Origin: Streptococcus cristatus
GTDB taxonomy: Bacteria > Bacillota > Bacilli > Lactobacillales > Streptococcaceae
Length of the DNA stretch: 64,000 nt
Assembly: GCF_003943515.1 (NCBI RefSeq)
Contig: NZ_RJPT01000002.1
Span: 1 to 64,000, forward strand
Direction of reading: 5' to 3'
Shown: positions 35,306-45,260 of the stretch, piece after piece
How positions within the stretch are numbered: the stretch's first letter is position 1
How the letters are laid out: each line of letters starts with the position of its first letter
Translations under genes and position numbers: made by a program
The notes under the pieces: generated by a model
Told to the model about the DNA's origin: nothing
What the model saw: only the letters and a program-made list of their open reading frames with translations
The model's database searches: none

Positions 35306-37417
35306 TTATTCTGCTGATTTTTCACGGATCACCAAGACACCATCTTCCATATCTGCAGTCAGGTGCTTAGCATCTAGATTATCCAAGTGGAAGTCGGTCA
35401 CCTTGTCACGAATTTGCTGCTCGATGACACGGCGGAGCGGACGAACGCCCATGACTTGGTCATAACCAGCATCACGTAGGAATTCCTTAGCTGCATCAGA
35501 TACAGCCAGATCAATTTCCTTCTTGCTCAAAGTTTGATTTACTTCAACCAGCATGAGATTCACAATTTCCATCAGGTCTTCTTTCTTGAGATGAGAGAAC
35601 TCAATAACCGCATTGAAACGATTGAGGAATTCTGGACGGAAATAAGCTTTGAGTCGATCCATCAGCTCAGGCTTTTCTGCATCCTCTTCCAGACCTGCTT
35701 CATAGCCAAAGCCTGCATTGGAAGTCGCAATAATGACCGTGTTCTTGAAGTTGACTGTGTTTCCTTGTCCATCTGTCAAGCGACCATCATCCAGAACTTG
35801 AAGGAGAAGGGTAATCACTTGCGGATCCGCCTTTTCAATCTCATCCAAGAGAATGATAGAATAAGGATTGCGGCGCACGCGCTCGGTCAGAGTGTTGTTG
35901 TTGTCATCATAGCCGACATAACCAGCAGTCGTACCAATCAGCTTGGAAACCGCAGTCCGGTCGGAGTATTCTGACATATCCAGACGGATAATCGCTTCCT
36001 TGGTACCGAACATATCCAGAGCCAGTTGCTTAGCCAGCTCAGTCTTACCAACACCTGTAGGACCAACAAAGAGGAAACTACCAATTGGGCGATTACCTTC
36101 GTCAAAACCGGCACGGTTACGGCGGATAGCTCTAGCCACAGCTTCTACAGCCTTGTCTTGGCCAATGACCTTAGCTTTGAGACGGTCATTCATGCCTTTG
36201 AGGCGCTCAATGTCGCTGGTACCCATCTGAGATACCGGCACTCCCGTCATCCGCTCAACAGACTCTGCTACATCGTTGACTGTCGCCGTTACCTTCATAT
36301 CCTCGGTGTGGTTTTGAATTTTCTTTTCCAGCTCTTCGATGCGAGTCTTGGCATTCAGAGCTGCCTCATAATCTTCTTTCTCAACAGCCGCTTCCTGCTT
36401 GTCTTTTTGCTCAGCAATCTCATGCTCAACCGCATGGACATCCGTTACTGGATGTTGGGCCGCCAAGTGGGCAGCTGTCACGTCGACCAGGTCAATGGCC
36501 TTGTCTGGCAGGCTCCGTTGTGGGATATATTGAACAGAGTAGTCCACAGCCGCTTTCAGCACTTCATCCGGCAGGATGACATTGTGGTGCTTTTCATACA
36601 AGTCCCGAATACCCCGAAGGATCTGATAAGTATCTTCGGCAGACGGTGCATTGACCTTGACTTCATTGAAACGGCGAGCCAAAGCTGCATTTTTGAGAAT
36701 GGTATTGCGGTACTCATCCTGAGTAGTCGCCCCGATAACGGTCAATTCACCACGAGAAAGCGCTGGTTTGAGAATATCTGCCAAGCCCTTAGACCCGCTG
36801 TCTCCGCCAGTAGAACCTGCTCCTAGGATTTGATGGATTTCATCAAAGAAGAGGATAACATTGCCGGCTTCCTTGACTTCATTGACTAAGTTTTGGATAT
36901 TTTCTTCAAAGCTACCACGATACTGGGTACCAGCTTCTAAGCCAGAAATATCAACAGAAATAATTTCCTTGTTCTTGATGGCCGCTGGCACATCACCATT
37001 GACGATAGCCTGAGCCAATCCTTCTACGACAGCCGTCTTACCAACTCCGGCATCTCCAACCAATACAGGATTATTCTTGGTCCGGCGGGAAAGGATTTCA
37101 GCAGTTTCTTGGATTTCCTTATTGCGCCCAATGACTGGATCCAATTTACCATCACGAGCTTCCTGGGTCAGATTGCGACCTAGCTTAGCCAAAATGCCAT
37201 CTTGCTTAGGCCCATGCGCTCCAGCTTGCAAATCCTGTTCGCTAGTCATTTGACCAGGAAGCTTTCCAGTAGCCCGATACTGAGCAAACTCTTCCGGTGT
37301 GACCTCTCTACCATTGATCAAGTAGCGACGGTGTTCGCTGTTGTAGCCACCCATGCGCCCCATGAGTTGGTTGAAAAGGTCGTCCATATTGTTAAAATTG
37401 TTGTAGTTGTTATTCAT
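35306..37417 (-). CDS. clpL: ClpL chaperone (Hsp100)
   Basis: The 703-residue AAA+ protein lacks the standard Clp N domain and instead starts with an Asn-rich [19 protein letters not shown] segment, as in streptococcal ClpL. Two AAA+ domains follow with [13 protein letters not shown] and [13 protein letters not shown], separated by a short coiled middle domain (about 325-380). ClpL disaggregates proteins without ClpP and gives heat and penicillin tolerance in several streptococci. It is often CtsR-controlled, but I find no CtsR heptads here; instead it has a long leader with unusual features. Confidence 0.95.
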   Translation of the reverse strand: MNNNYNNFNNMDDLFNQLMGRMGGYNSEHRRYLINGREVTPEEFAQYRATGKLPGQMTSEQDLQAGAHGPKQDGILAKLGRNLTQEARDGKLDPVIGRNKEIQETAEILSRRTKNNPVLVGDAGVGKTAVVEGLAQAIVNGDVPAAIKNKEIISVDISGLEAGTQYRGSFEENIQNLVNEVKEAGNVILFFDEIHQILGAGSTGGDSGSKGLADILKPALSRGELTVIGATTQDEYRNTILKNAALARRFNEVKVNAPSAEDTYQILRGIRDLYEKHHNVILPDEVLKAAVDYSVQYIPQRSLPDKAIDLVDVTAAHLAAQHPVTDVHAVEHEIAEQKDKQEAAVEKEDYEAALNAKTRIEELEKKIQNHTEDMKVTATVNDVAESVERMTGVPVSQMGTSDIERLKGMNDRLKAKVIGQDKAVEAVARAIRRNRAGFDEGNRPIGSFLFVGPTGVGKTELAKQLALDMFGTKEAIIRLDMSEYSDRTAVSKLIGTTAGYVGYDDNNNTLTERVRRNPYSIILLDEIEKADPQVITLLLQVLDDGRLTDGQGNTVNFKNTVIIATSNAGFGYEAGLEEDAEKPELMDRLKAYFRPEFLNRFNAVIEFSHLKKEDLMEIVNLMLVEVNQTLSKKEIDLAVSDAAKEFLRDAGYDQVMGVRPLRRVIEQQIRDKVTDFHLDNLDAKHLTADMEDGVLVIREKSAE

Positions 37418-37724
37418 AGCATTGCCTCACTTTTTATATTTTTCTTTACATAATTTTTATTTTACTGAAATTTTAGATAAGAAATCTTTTCCTTATCTAC
37501 TATAAATATTCATTTGGGAGAACTTCTCCAATCTATTATATTACATAACTTATTCGATTTCCAAAAATCAAGACTAATTTAGTCTTTGTTTCTATGAGTG
37601 AATTAGATTTCTTTCAGAAGAAGATGATTTTACATAACTTTTAATCCTCCCAAAAATAATTGCCTTCCGGCTGTATTCATATCTTCTGATTAAATTTACG
37701 TAAACTTTTTCGTTTACAGTTGTA
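37418..37724 (-). promoter_or_regulatory. Long 5' leader of clpL with repeated AUG-UAA units
   Basis: From the predicted start near 37718 to the ATG the leader is about 300 bases. TTATGTAA occurs three times in it (37446-37453, 37541-37548, 37630-37637) and once upstream of the promoter (37772-37779). Each contains an AUG directly followed by UAA. The one at 37630 has GGGAGG ten bases before its AUG. A palindrome AAGACTA-att-TAGTCTT lies at 37570-37586. I see no longer ORF. Confidence 0.5.
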
Positions 37725-37753
37725 ATTATACATCCTTTTTTACCTCTTGTCAA
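37715..37753 (-). promoter_or_regulatory. Consensus promoter with CopY-type box upstream of clpL
   Basis: The minus strand has TTGACA (37748-37753), a 17-base spacer and TATAAT (37725-37730), a perfect sigma-A promoter. Directly after the -10 comes TACAACTGTA (37715-37724), which fits the CopY operator core TACANNTGTA and would cover the transcript start. Confidence 0.7.
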
Positions 37754-37797
37754 TAGGTTTGAGCAAAAAAATTACATAATTTTTTAAAATCAAAAAA

Positions 37798-37824
37798 CTT
37801 CCTCCACATAAAAACATGAAGAAA
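37798..37824 (-). terminator. Terminator after the ABC transporter operon
   Basis: A seven-pair stem with two G-U pairs on the minus strand (TTTCTTC with GAGGAAG) is followed by TTTTTT. Confidence 0.6.
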
Positions 37825-37845
37825 GCTTCTCTATTTTGATACAAG

Positions 37846-38610
37846 TTAAATCATATATTCTACACTATAGCTGGCATCCGACAAAATGCGGGATAGAAAC
37901 TGCTTGGTCCGCTCTTCCTTGGGACTGGTGAAGAATTCCTGTGGAGGATTTTCTTCTATTATATGACCACCATCCATAAAGATGACATGGTTGGCCACAT
38001 CACGGGCAAAGCTCATCTCGTGGGTCACAACGACCATGGTCACTCCCTCCTGAGCCAACTGTTTCATGACACTGAGAACTTCACCGACCAGTTCCGGATC
38101 TAGAGCCGAAGTTGGCTCATCCAGCAGGATGACATCTGGCTTGACGGCAATGGCACGGGCAATCCCAATCCGCTGCTGCTGGCCGCCTGATAGCTGAGAA
38201 GGATAATAGTCCTTGTAGGCCAAGAGTCCCACGCGCTTCAAGGACTCTTCTGCAATCTCAAGCGCTTCTTCCCTCGGTATCCTACGAGCTATCACTAAGC
38301 CCTCTAAGATATTTTCGAGGGCAGTTTTATTAGCAAAGAGGTTATAATGCTGGAAGACAAAGGCCGTCTTTCTGCGTATTTCCAAAATTTCCTTTTTGCT
38401 AAGTTTAGCCAAATCATAGTCCTTACCAGCCAAAGTCAGCTGGCCGCCATCCGCTTTTTCTAAATGATTCAGACATCGCAGAAATGTTGTTTTCCCAGAG
38501 CCTGAGGGTCCCAAAATAACCACAACGTCACCTTGATTGACTTTGAGACTGACATCTGCCAGCACCTGGTGCTCTCCAAATCGTTTGGAGATATGTTTTA
38601 CTTCTAACAT
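37846..38610 (-). CDS. Polar amino-acid ABC transporter, ATP-binding protein
   Basis: The 254-residue ATPase has Walker [11 protein letters not shown], the signature [15 protein letters not shown], Walker [15 protein letters not shown] and the H-loop [13 protein letters not shown]. It belongs to the GlnQ/TcyC/TcyN type. It is last in an operon of binding protein, two permeases and ATPase. By its neighbours it may import cystine or a related sulfur compound. Confidence 0.9.
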   Translation of the reverse strand: MLEVKHISKRFGEHQVLADVSLKVNQGDVVVILGPSGSGKTTFLRCLNHLEKADGGQLTLAGKDYDLAKLSKKEILEIRRKTAFVFQHYNLFANKTALENILEGLVIARRIPREEALEIAEESLKRVGLLAYKDYYPSQLSGGQQQRIGIARAIAVKPDVILLDEPTSALDPELVGEVLSVMKQLAQEGVTMVVVTHEMSFARDVANHVIFMDGGHIIEENPPQEFFTSPKEERTKQFLSRILSDASYSVEYMI

Positions 38611-38622
38611 AATCTTTCCTTC

Positions 38623-39309
38623 CTAAGCAAGAGCGTAGCGCTTTTCCAAGCCCCTAAAAATCCACTGAATCAAGCCACAAATAATGAGATAAATAACAAA
38701 AATCACCAGGTAAGACTCTGAATACTGATATGAATGAGAGGCTTCAACCTTAGCCAAAGCTGTGATATCTTTCACCGTCATAACAAATACCAGCGAAGTT
38801 CCCTTGACTAGATTGATAACCAGATTGGCCAGATTGGGCAGGGCAGAACGCAGAGCCTGGGGAAAAACAATCCTCCTATAAGCTTGAAAATTGGTTAACC
38901 CAATCGCTTGAGCCGCCTCCAACTGTCCTTTATCCACCGTCAAAATGGCAGAGCGCAGGATTTCCGATAAACTCCCTGTTGTCATTAAGCTATAGATGAT
39001 GAAAGCATAGTAAAGCGGATTAAACTTAAAGACATCTACCTGACTGCCCAGACTTTTGAAAAATTGATTCAGTAAACTAGGAAAAAGACTGTAGAAAAAG
39101 AGAATGAGCAAAATAGGAGGCGTCGCCCGAATAAAGGCCAGATAAACCACCGAAAAGGTCCGCACACCTCGAATTTTATAAATCTGCCCCAGAGCTAGAA
39201 GCAGAGCTGGAATAAAGCTGAGCAGAATAGCCACTACCATAATGATCAGGGTTACCGGTATGCCTTTCAAAGTAACCAGAAAGGTATTTACAATATAATT
39301 CAAATCCAT
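38623..39309 (-). CDS. Polar amino-acid ABC transporter, permease 2
   Basis: The 228-residue HisM/TcyM-type permease has about five transmembrane helices and the EAA coupling loop EAAQAIGLTNFQAYRRIVFPQALR. It pairs with the upstream permease to form a heterodimeric channel. It starts 3 bases after the first permease gene and ends 12 before the ATPase gene. Confidence 0.9.
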   Translation of the reverse strand: MDLNYIVNTFLVTLKGIPVTLIIMVVAILLSFIPALLLALGQIYKIRGVRTFSVVYLAFIRATPPILLILFFYSLFPSLLNQFFKSLGSQVDVFKFNPLYYAFIIYSLMTTGSLSEILRSAILTVDKGQLEAAQAIGLTNFQAYRRIVFPQALRSALPNLANLVINLVKGTSLVFVMTVKDITALAKVEASHSYQYSESYLVIFVIYLIICGLIQWIFRGLEKRYALA

Positions 39310-39312
39310 GCT

Positions 39313-40005
39313 CTACCTCTCCTTGACTGTCAGACTTTTTTCCAGAAACTGGGAAGCCAGCGAAACCACTAGAGCAATCCCCCAGTAAATCAAGGCCACC
39401 GCTGTATAGGTTTCAAGGGAATAATTTCCCAGATTCCGGCTGATGAGATTTTGCCCCGCTCCCATGACATCAACTGCTCCAATCGTATAGGCCAGCGCAG
39501 CATCCCGCATGAGATTAAGAAAGGCGGTAGTCAAATTGGGCAGGGCGATGCGAAAAGCCTGTGGCAGAATAATCCGAAGAAAAGTCTGCACTGGTGTCAA
39601 GCCAATACTGAGTCCTGCCTCGGTCTGTCCCTTGGGAACAGCAAGATAGGCTGCCTTGAAGACTTCTGCAATCATGGCCGCAAAGAGCAAAATCATGGTG
39701 ATGATGACAAACACAGTCCGCGACCAATTATTGATATCCAGCCCCAGCCACCACTTTAAAAACTCTGGAATGCCATAGAAGACCAAGAAGAGCAAGACAA
39801 TAGGCGGTGTACACCTAAGGATAAATATATACCCTCTAGCCAGACCAGCAAAAGTCGGCTCCTCCGCAACTTGAGCCCAGGCCAACAGGCCGCCTAGCAA
39901 GGAGCCAATTAAAACCGTCACGAACATAATCCATAAAGTAGTCGGCAAGGCCTGTAACAAACCAGGCAACAGGCCAAAAACACGGGACAAATCATAAGCG
40001 ACCAT
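39313..40005 (-). CDS. Polar amino-acid ABC transporter, permease 1
   Basis: The 230-residue permease has the same HisM-type fold, with IFILRCTPPIVLLFLVFYG in the N-terminal part and the coupling loop EAGLSIGLTPVQTFLRIILPQA. Two different permeases, as here, are typical of TcyLM-type cystine systems in Bacillus, whereas TcyB-type systems have one. Confidence 0.9.
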   Translation of the reverse strand: MVAYDLSRVFGLLPGLLQALPTTLWIMFVTVLIGSLLGGLLAWAQVAEEPTFAGLARGYIFILRCTPPIVLLFLVFYGIPEFLKWWLGLDINNWSRTVFVIITMILLFAAMIAEVFKAAYLAVPKGQTEAGLSIGLTPVQTFLRIILPQAFRIALPNLTTAFLNLMRDAALAYTIGAVDVMGAGQNLISRNLGNYSLETYTAVALIYWGIALVVSLASQFLEKSLTVKER

Positions 40006-40026
40006 ACGGTCTCCTTTCTCCAGCTT

Positions 40027-40911
40027 TTAGTCTTTATCTACATAAGAAAAGACATCTTCACCAAAGTATTTTTCCGATAATTTAGAGAGTGTCCCATCTT
40101 TCTCCAGCTCTTTAATAGCCTTTTCATAGGCTTTGGCAAACTCTTCATTCTTTTTATCTTTATGAATGAGTGGATAAGTAGGGATACCCTTATAAGGGAA
40201 CCAGCTCAACTGGTCCGCATACTGATGGTAGGAACCTGCCTTGTCTGTGACAGCTTTTTCAAAGGACAATTTGATATCAAAGAAGGCATCATAGCGACCT
40301 TCCAAGACCCAAGCATAGGCATCCGCTATCTGAAAAGACTCTGCTGCGGTCAACTCAATTGGGCTAGCGCTGTGCTTTTTGTTGTACTCTTCAATCACTG
40401 TCCATTGAGCATTCTGTGGCGAAATCGGCACCAATTTTCCTTTTTCTTTGGCAAAATCATCAATATTTTTAAATTTATTTGCGTCTGCTTTTCGAATGGT
40501 GAAGCCGATGATACTAGCTCCGATAGGACTTTCTGGAATGATAAACTTCTTCGCCCGCTCTTCAGTGTACCAAGCTCCCTTGGTTCCGATATCATACTTC
40601 CCAGATTCCAAACCAATCAAAAGATCTTCGTCACTGGTGCCAGTATATTCGAACTGATAATCTGGCAATTTTTCATCAATGGCCTTGAGTACCGCTACTT
40701 CATACCCATCTGACTGGCCTTTTTCGTCCAAAAAGTCGTAAGGAACGTAGTTTTGCGTATGAGCTACTTTTAAAGTCGTGACCTTGTCACTGCCTGATGT
40801 CGCACTACTCGCCTTGCTGGATGAAGCCCCCGTCAAGGTCCGTCCCAAATAAGTCGCAGCGACAATAGCAATCACAGCTACTCCACCGATAATCCATTTT
40901 TTCTTACTCAT
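40027..40911 (-). CDS. Amino-acid ABC transporter substrate-binding protein, membrane-anchored
   Basis: The 294-residue protein has a family-3 binding domain from about residue 45 (LKVAHTQNYVPYDFLDEKGQ, GYEVAVLKAID, GKYDIGTKGAWYTEERA). The N-terminus (WIIGGVAVIAIVAATYLG) is hydrophobic but has no lipobox Cys. Unlike most Gram-positive binding proteins it is therefore likely held by an uncleaved helix or secreted. It heads the transporter genes, 21 bases before permease 1. TcyK-like sulfur amino-acid binding is suggested by context. Confidence 0.85.
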   Translation of the reverse strand: MSKKKWIIGGVAVIAIVAATYLGRTLTGASSSKASSATSGSDKVTTLKVAHTQNYVPYDFLDEKGQSDGYEVAVLKAIDEKLPDYQFEYTGTSDEDLLIGLESGKYDIGTKGAWYTEERAKKFIIPESPIGASIIGFTIRKADANKFKNIDDFAKEKGKLVPISPQNAQWTVIEEYNKKHSASPIELTAAESFQIADAYAWVLEGRYDAFFDIKLSFEKAVTDKAGSYHQYADQLSWFPYKGIPTYPLIHKDKKNEEFAKAYEKAIKELEKDGTLSKLSEKYFGEDVFSYVDKD

Positions 40912-40926
40912 TCTTTCGTCTCCTTC

Positions 40927-41925
40927 TTATGCTAAACTTGCTGCTTGGCGAACCCACTCAATCCGCTCTGGATCAATATCGCTTGGGATAGTGCAGTCAG
41001 CCCCGATAATCAAAGCATCCTTACCAGCCTCTGCTATCAAGCGCTTGGTTTCATTTTGAATAGCTTCTTGGCTACCTGTGTAGAGGAGACCAGTTTTGCC
41101 ATTTTCAAAGCCACCTAGAACAGTCCGACCGCCAAATAATTTTCGACCTTTTGCCAAGCTGATGCCTTCCGGCCCCACTGCCCAGTTAATAACCTGAGCC
41201 GGATAATCTGTGAAAAGATGAACATCGTTTCGCGCGCCTTCGTAGCCACAAATATGCAGAATATTCACTCCGCCAGCCGCATTGGCTGCTTCCAGCACTG
41301 CCAATTCACTAGGAGCGATGAAAGCCTTATAGTCTTCAGCCGACACCCGCGCATCCTGAATGCTCTGAACGCTGAGGTAAATTCCATCCGCACCAGCTTC
41401 CTTGATAATGCGCTCTGTCAGAGCCGCAATATCTTGAGCAATCACATCCAGCACCCGCTTTGTCACTTCCGCATCCTCTGCTAGAAAATCTGCAATGATG
41501 TCATCTCCTCCAGCAACCTTGCCAACCAGCCATTTGAAGTAGGTCACCGGCGCAAAAATATTGTAAATAGCAACCAAATCCTCTGTGAAGCCAGCCCTAA
41601 TCTTTTGAACCAGCTCCACCTGCTCACTGATCCAAGGATGGTCAGCGCCTAGCGGCTCGATATCTGCCAAGTCCTTGATAGATTGAACTTTTTTCAAGCG
41701 CTCATTCGGATAGGCAAAATAACCATCGCTCATCAGTTTGACAAAGTCTGGCTTGACTTCTGTTAGAAATGTTTCATGGCCTGCCAGATTTTTCTCAATA
41801 ATAGTCTGATTGCCAAAACCAGCCAGCCACTCATCCTCGCTGGTAAAATGATGCCAGAAACCAACTGGCACTCGATCAACTTTTTCCCCCTTAAAGGCTT
41901 TTAAAACCAACTCTCTTTTAGACAT
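40927..41925 (-). CDS. Uroporphyrinogen decarboxylase-family (MtaA/CmuA-like) protein
   Basis: The 332-residue protein has the UroD TIM barrel. Streptococci do not make heme, so it is not HemE. It has the HxC-Xn-C pattern typical of zinc-dependent methyltransferase members (MtaA, MtbA, CmuA): HIC in NILHICGYEGARN and the distal Cys in IIGADCTIP. It may therefore activate a thiol for methyl transfer. No corrinoid protein gene is in the window. It lies 15 bases upstream of the binding-protein gene and so in the transporter operon, which points to a sulfur or methylated substrate. Confidence 0.75.
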   Translation of the reverse strand: MSKRELVLKAFKGEKVDRVPVGFWHHFTSEDEWLAGFGNQTIIEKNLAGHETFLTEVKPDFVKLMSDGYFAYPNERLKKVQSIKDLADIEPLGADHPWISEQVELVQKIRAGFTEDLVAIYNIFAPVTYFKWLVGKVAGGDDIIADFLAEDAEVTKRVLDVIAQDIAALTERIIKEAGADGIYLSVQSIQDARVSAEDYKAFIAPSELAVLEAANAAGGVNILHICGYEGARNDVHLFTDYPAQVINWAVGPEGISLAKGRKLFGGRTVLGGFENGKTGLLYTGSQEAIQNETKRLIAEAGKDALIIGADCTIPSDIDPERIEWVRQAASLA

Positions 41926-42035
41926 ATCTTGCTCCTTTTCAATTTGATTGCTATTATCATATCACTGAAAAGTAAGCTTTCCAAATATATATTTCCTATC
42001 AGCCCGATTAAAAATATTTATAAGAGTAAATTAAA

Positions 42036-42057
42036 AAAGCTAGCTCGAACTAGCCTT
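42036..42057 (-). terminator. Terminator after the LLM oxidoreductase gene
   Basis: An eight-pair stem on the minus strand (AAGGCTAG with CTAGC-T-TT, one G-U pair) around six bases is followed by TTTTTT. It separates this gene from the UroD-family operon. Confidence 0.75.
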
Positions 42058-42175
42058 ACCAAGGTTTTTCAGCTTTCGATGAAAAAACTGTTTCCTCACC
42101 ATTTTTAGAAAGTCAAGATATATATTTTCTATGGGATAGATAAACAATCTTTATCAAAAGACCTCTACTTCGATC

Positions 42176-43225
42176 TTACTTACCCTTAGCCGCAAAATAC
42201 TCCCGCACAAGCGGTGCAACCTTGGTGCCAAAGAGTTCGATAGACTGGAGAACCTGCTCATGCGGAAGCGATCCCAACGGCAGATGCAGCATGAAGCGGT
42301 CCAATCCCAGCTCCTCTATCATCTTGATCAATTTCTGAGCGACCTTTTCAGGGCTACCGACAAACATGGCCCCCTCTGGCCCTACCTGATCTAGATATTG
42401 CTCATAGGTCATCTCCCGCCAGTGAGGGCGGTCTTTAGAGATAGCGTCCACTACCTGCTTGGTCGGATGAAAGTAAGTCCGGATCGCCTCCTCATTGTCC
42501 TCCATGACCCAGCCCCAAGAGTGAGCAGCAATTTTCAGCTTTTCATCTGAATGGCCACTTTCCCGTCCAATCCGGCGATACGCATCCAGCAAGGGTTTGA
42601 AGCGCTTAGGCTGTCCACCGATAATAGCATACGCAATCGGTAGACCCTTCTGGGCGACCTTAATGGTGGACTCAACATTGCCCCCCGTCGCTACCCAAAC
42701 CGGCAGTGTTTCTTGCACAGCCCGTGGGTAGACTTCCCGATTGTCAATAGTCTGCGTCAGCTTGCCCTTCCAATTTAGCCGAGTCTCAGCACTGGCATAG
42801 AGGAGCAGGTCCAGCTTTTCATCAAAAAGCTCTTCATAATCCTTCAAGTTATAGCCAAAAAGCGGAAAGGACTCGATAAAAGATCCACGGCCAGCCATGA
42901 CCTCTGCTCTGCCATTTGACAAAGCATCAATCGTCGCATACTGCTGGTAGACTCGGATAGGATCCAAGCTCGACAAGACACTGACAGCACTAGTCAAGCG
43001 AATCTTCTCTATCTTGACCGCACCAGCCGCCAGCACAATCTCCGGTGCAGAGACGGAAAAATACTCTCGGTGATGCTCTCCGATACCATACACGTCCAGC
43101 CCCACCTTGTCTGCCAGCTCAATCTCTGCTACCAGCTGCCGAATCCGTTCGTCATGAGTATAGATCTGCCCAGTCCCCTCTAGCAGCGTTGTCTCTCCAA
43201 AAGTAGAAATACCTAATTCCACCAT
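42176..43225 (-). CDS. LLM-class (luciferase-like) flavin-dependent oxidoreductase
   Basis: The 349-residue protein has the bacterial luciferase-like TIM barrel: MVELGISTFGETT, DVYGIGEHHREYFSVSAPE, IRLTSAVSVLSSLDPIRVYQQ, and PVWVATGGNVEST. Family members oxidise substrates with FMNH2 and O2, and the Bacillus YtmO protein of this type is in a sulfur-compound operon. The start at 43225 follows AGGAGG at seven bases; an ATG six codons upstream overlaps that site. Its substrate is unknown. Confidence 0.85.
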   Translation of the reverse strand: MVELGISTFGETTLLEGTGQIYTHDERIRQLVAEIELADKVGLDVYGIGEHHREYFSVSAPEIVLAAGAVKIEKIRLTSAVSVLSSLDPIRVYQQYATIDALSNGRAEVMAGRGSFIESFPLFGYNLKDYEELFDEKLDLLLYASAETRLNWKGKLTQTIDNREVYPRAVQETLPVWVATGGNVESTIKVAQKGLPIAYAIIGGQPKRFKPLLDAYRRIGRESGHSDEKLKIAAHSWGWVMEDNEEAIRTYFHPTKQVVDAISKDRPHWREMTYEQYLDQVGPEGAMFVGSPEKVAQKLIKMIEELGLDRFMLHLPLGSLPHEQVLQSIELFGTKVAPLVREYFAAKGK

Positions 43226-43372
43226 GTTTTGTCCTCCTGACATTTAAGATAAAAATATTTTATCGCTAATTAGTGATATATACAAAAATGATGCTCAACC
43301 TATTGTCCATCTGCATAGAATAACATGGTTTTATCATGATAGAAAGAGACTTCCAAAGAGCACCATCACCAA

Positions 43373-43415
43373 AATACCACACCAAAAGCCCCAGAAAAAT
43401 CTGAGGCCTGGTATT
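43373..43415 (-). terminator. Terminator after glmS
   Basis: An eight-pair inner stem (GCCTCAGA with TCTGGGGC on the minus strand) lies inside an AATACCA/TGGTATT outer pairing, with TTTT after the inner stem. Confidence 0.75.
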
Positions 43416-43438
43416 CTTATCGAGATTCATTAAGATGG

Positions 43439-45250
43439 TTATTCTACCGTTACAGATTTAGCGAGATTGCGCGGTTTATCCACATCCAATCCGCGGTGCA
43501 GAGTTGCAAAATATGCAATCAATTGAGTCGGTACTACCATAGAGATTGGTGACAGGTAAGGGTGAACTTGGCTCAGGACAATATCGTCTCCATCCTTAGC
43601 CACATTTTCCTCCGCAATGGTCAACACCTTGGCTCCGCGCGCCACAACTTCAGAAACATTTCCGCGAGTATGGCTAGCCAAAACCTCGTCTGAAAGTAAA
43701 GCTAGAACAGGGGTTCCCTCTTCAATCAGAGAAATAGTACCATGCTTAAGCTCTCCTGCCGCAAAGCCTTCACACTGAATGTAGGAAATCTCCTTAAGCT
43801 TAAGGCTGGCTTCCATCGCCACATAATAATCCTGACCACGACCGATATAAAAGGCGCTGCGAGTTTCCGCCAACAAGTCACGAACCTTGCTTTCGATCAA
43901 TTCTTTCTCAGAAAGGGTAGACTCGATAGACTGGGCTACAATAGACAGCTCATGAACCAAATCAAACTTCTTGGCTTTTTCGTTACCATTGGCATCACCG
44001 ACCGCCTTGGCCAAGAAAGCTAGGGCAGCGATTTGTGCAGTGTAGGCTTTGGTTGAAGCCACGGCAATTTCTGGTCCAGCATGGAGAAGCAGGGTATGCT
44101 TGGCTTCACGAGACAAGGTTGAGCCTGGCACATTGGTCACTGTCAAGCTAGGAATGCCTAGTTCATTGGCCTTGACCAAGACCTGACGACTATCAGCTGT
44201 CTCACCAGATTGGCTGATAAAGATGAAAAGTGGCTTCTTGCTCAGAAGAGGCATAGCATAGCCCCATTCTGAAGAAATGCCCAGCTCAACTGGCGTATCC
44301 GTCAACTCTTCCAGCATTCGTTTAGAAGCGTAACCAGCATGATAAGAAGTTCCAGCAGCAATGATATAAATGCGATCCGCTTCTTGGACTGTCTTGATGA
44401 TGGCAGGATCAATCAGCATCTTATTATTTTCATCCGCATAAGTGCTGATTAGCTTACGCATCACGGTCGGCTGCTCATCAATTTCCTTCAGCATGTAGTA
44501 AGGATAAGCACCTTTGCCGATATCGGATAAGTCCAACTCAGCTGTATAGCTACCACGTTCAAGAACATTGCCTTCATAGTCCTGCACTTCTACGCTATTA
44601 GCCGTCACGATAACCAGCTCTTTATCATGAATTTCCATGTATTCGCTGGTCTCACGAATCATAGCCATGGCATCGGAGCAGACCATATTGTAGCCTTCGC
44701 CCAAGCCGATCAAAAGCGGAGATTTATTTTTGGCAACATAGATCGTAGAAGGATCTTGGGAATCTACCAAGGCAAAAGCGTAGGAACCTTCGATAATGTG
44801 AAGGGCCTTGCGGAAAGCATCAAGAACAGAGAGGCCGTCTTCTTCCGCGAATTTCCCAATCAAATGAACTGTAATTTCTGTATCTGTCTGGCCTTTAAAA
44901 TCATGGCCAGCAAGATAGTTATTTTTGATATCTAGGTAATTTTCAATCACACCGTTGTGAACCAAAACAAAACGGCCTGTCTGAGAAGTGTGAGGATGGG
45001 CGTTATTCTCACTTGGTTTTCCGTGGGTTGCCCAGCGCGTATGACCAATACCTGTTGAACCCACTACATCCATGCCAATCTTAGCACGAAGATCTGCAAT
45101 CCGACCTACAGACTTGACCAGGCTAGACTTTTCTCCTGTTGTCACAAAAATTCCAGCCGAATCATAGCCTCGGTATTCTAACTTTTCAAGTCCTTGCATC
45201 AAAATATCTGTTGCATTGCGGTTTCCCACAACTCCGACGATTCCACACAT
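43439..45250 (-). CDS. glmS: Glutamine-fructose-6-phosphate transaminase
   Basis: The 603-residue enzyme makes glucosamine-6-phosphate for the cell wall. Cys2 (MCGIVG) is the N-terminal nucleophile of the glutaminase domain, with GHTRWATHG and NHIENY-like VHNGVIENY. Two SIS domains follow ([18 protein letters not shown]), and the C-terminus [13 protein letters not shown] is the conserved tail. Because Cys2 must follow Met1, the start at 45250 is certain. The Shine-Dalgarno lies 36 bases away, across a hairpin. Two NagR-type sites flank the promoter. Confidence 0.97.
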   Translation of the reverse strand: MCGIVGVVGNRNATDILMQGLEKLEYRGYDSAGIFVTTGEKSSLVKSVGRIADLRAKIGMDVVGSTGIGHTRWATHGKPSENNAHPHTSQTGRFVLVHNGVIENYLDIKNNYLAGHDFKGQTDTEITVHLIGKFAEEDGLSVLDAFRKALHIIEGSYAFALVDSQDPSTIYVAKNKSPLLIGLGEGYNMVCSDAMAMIRETSEYMEIHDKELVIVTANSVEVQDYEGNVLERGSYTAELDLSDIGKGAYPYYMLKEIDEQPTVMRKLISTYADENNKMLIDPAIIKTVQEADRIYIIAAGTSYHAGYASKRMLEELTDTPVELGISSEWGYAMPLLSKKPLFIFISQSGETADSRQVLVKANELGIPSLTVTNVPGSTLSREAKHTLLLHAGPEIAVASTKAYTAQIAALAFLAKAVGDANGNEKAKKFDLVHELSIVAQSIESTLSEKELIESKVRDLLAETRSAFYIGRGQDYYVAMEASLKLKEISYIQCEGFAAGELKHGTISLIEEGTPVLALLSDEVLASHTRGNVSEVVARGAKVLTIAEENVAKDGDDIVLSQVHPYLSPISMVVPTQLIAYFATLHRGLDVDKPRNLAKSVTVE

Positions 45251-45260
45251 AGATTTATTT

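Noticed and set aside
37418..37845. CtsR site upstream of clpL
   Set aside because: No AGTCAAA/GGTCAAA heptad pair with a three-base spacer was found on either strand, although clpL is often CtsR-controlled.
40927..41925. Annotation as HemE (heme synthesis)
   Set aside because: Streptococci lack the heme pathway, no hem genes are nearby, and the zinc HxC..C pattern fits the methyltransferase branch.
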